Of a DNA stretch of 6,912 nt, positions 6,801-6,912 are shown one piece after another (the first letter of the stretch is position 1; each line of letters starts with the position of its first letter). This stretch comes from an uncultured Bacteroidota bacterium (GTDB lineage: Bacteria; Bacteroidota; Bacteroidia; Chitinophagales; Chitinophagaceae), in NCBI GenBank assembly GCA_903912405.1, contig CAIWHF010000179.1:1-6912 (forward strand), read 5' to 3'. A program made the position numbers and the translations under genes. Under the pieces are notes generated by a model. The model was given only the letters and a program-made list of their open reading frames with translations, made no database searches and was not told where the DNA came from.

Positions 6801-6841
6801 ATTCATGAATACTTTTATAAAAACTTGTAAAGTACATGAAT
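6801..6841. repeat. Imperfect inverted repeat enclosing the tRNA promoter -33 element
   Basis: The left arm is ATTCATG (6801-6807), a two-base AA bulge, then TACTTT (6810-6815). The right arm is AAAGTA (6829-6834) followed by CATGAAT (6835-6841). All 13 arm bases pair; the 13-bp centre (6816-6828) contains the -33 TTG of the initiator tRNA promoter, and the right arm fills most of the -33/-7 spacer. The left arm is also a 10-bp palindrome in itself (ATTCATGAAT). Placement between divergent genes suggests a protein-binding site, but this is inference. Confidence 0.45.
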
Positions 6842-6855
6842 AATGTCTATCTTTG
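6825..6855 (+). promoter_or_regulatory. Bacteroidota-type -33/-7 promoter of the initiator tRNA gene
   Basis: The -33 element TTG (6825-6827) is separated by 20 bp from a perfect -7 element TATCTTTG (6848-6855, consensus TAnnTTTG). Transcription would start near 6861, giving a leader of only about four bases before the mature tRNA 5' end at 6865. The spacing and sequence match the primary sigma factor promoter of Bacteroidota. Confidence 0.85.
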
Positions 6856-6864
6856 CATTCTCAG

Positions 6865-6912
<48 letters not shown>

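Overview
The window looks like an ordinary stretch of chromosome from a low-GC member of the Bacteroidota. Three things point there. The tRNA at the right edge has a textbook Bacteroidota promoter (TTG, 20 bp, TATCTTTG). None of the start codons has a clear Shine-Dalgarno sequence; the upstream regions are A/T-rich instead. The protein variants (EF-G with a GGRGKF loop, the short RLDLCHP-type desulfhydrase, the ETFSRDLDFIE end of the MFS porter) also fit that phylum. A family within Chitinophagia is possible, but I cannot fix the genus by reading.

Layout, left to right. The 3' part of fusA (elongation factor G, domains III-V) runs rightward into a strong intrinsic terminator. A short-chain dehydrogenase/reductase gene follows on the same strand behind that terminator, so it probably has its own promoter. 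The next 113 bp separate convergent genes and hold two AT-rich hairpins but no clear gene. From about 6746 leftward to 1807 there are five leftward genes with gaps of 54 bp or less: era (ribosome-assembly GTPase), a PLP-dependent D-cysteine desulfhydrase-like enzyme overlapping era by 17 bp, a dicarboxylate/glutamate:cation symporter, a DedA-family membrane protein and an MFS transporter. They look like one transcription unit headed by era. Divergent from era, and cut off by the window edge, is an initiator tRNA-Met gene with anticodon CAT.

Functionally, the two ends are translation genes (EF-G, Era, initiator tRNA). The middle is small-molecule enzymes and transport: an SDR of unknown substrate, a PLP lyase, an acidic-solute symporter, a DedA protein likely concerned with lipid-carrier or membrane homeostasis, and an MFS porter. 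Nothing requires these five leftward genes to share a pathway; co-transcription with era may be an accident of gene packing.

I found no mobile element, CRISPR array, phage gene, toxin-antitoxin pair or obviously new system. The most interesting points are the missing catalytic tyrosine in the SDR, active-site residues that separate the PLP enzyme from true ACC deaminases, an Asn at the position of the sodium-site Asp in the symporter, and a 13-bp-arm imperfect inverted repeat enclosing the -33 element of the initiator tRNA promoter. No gap between genes exceeds 120 bp.
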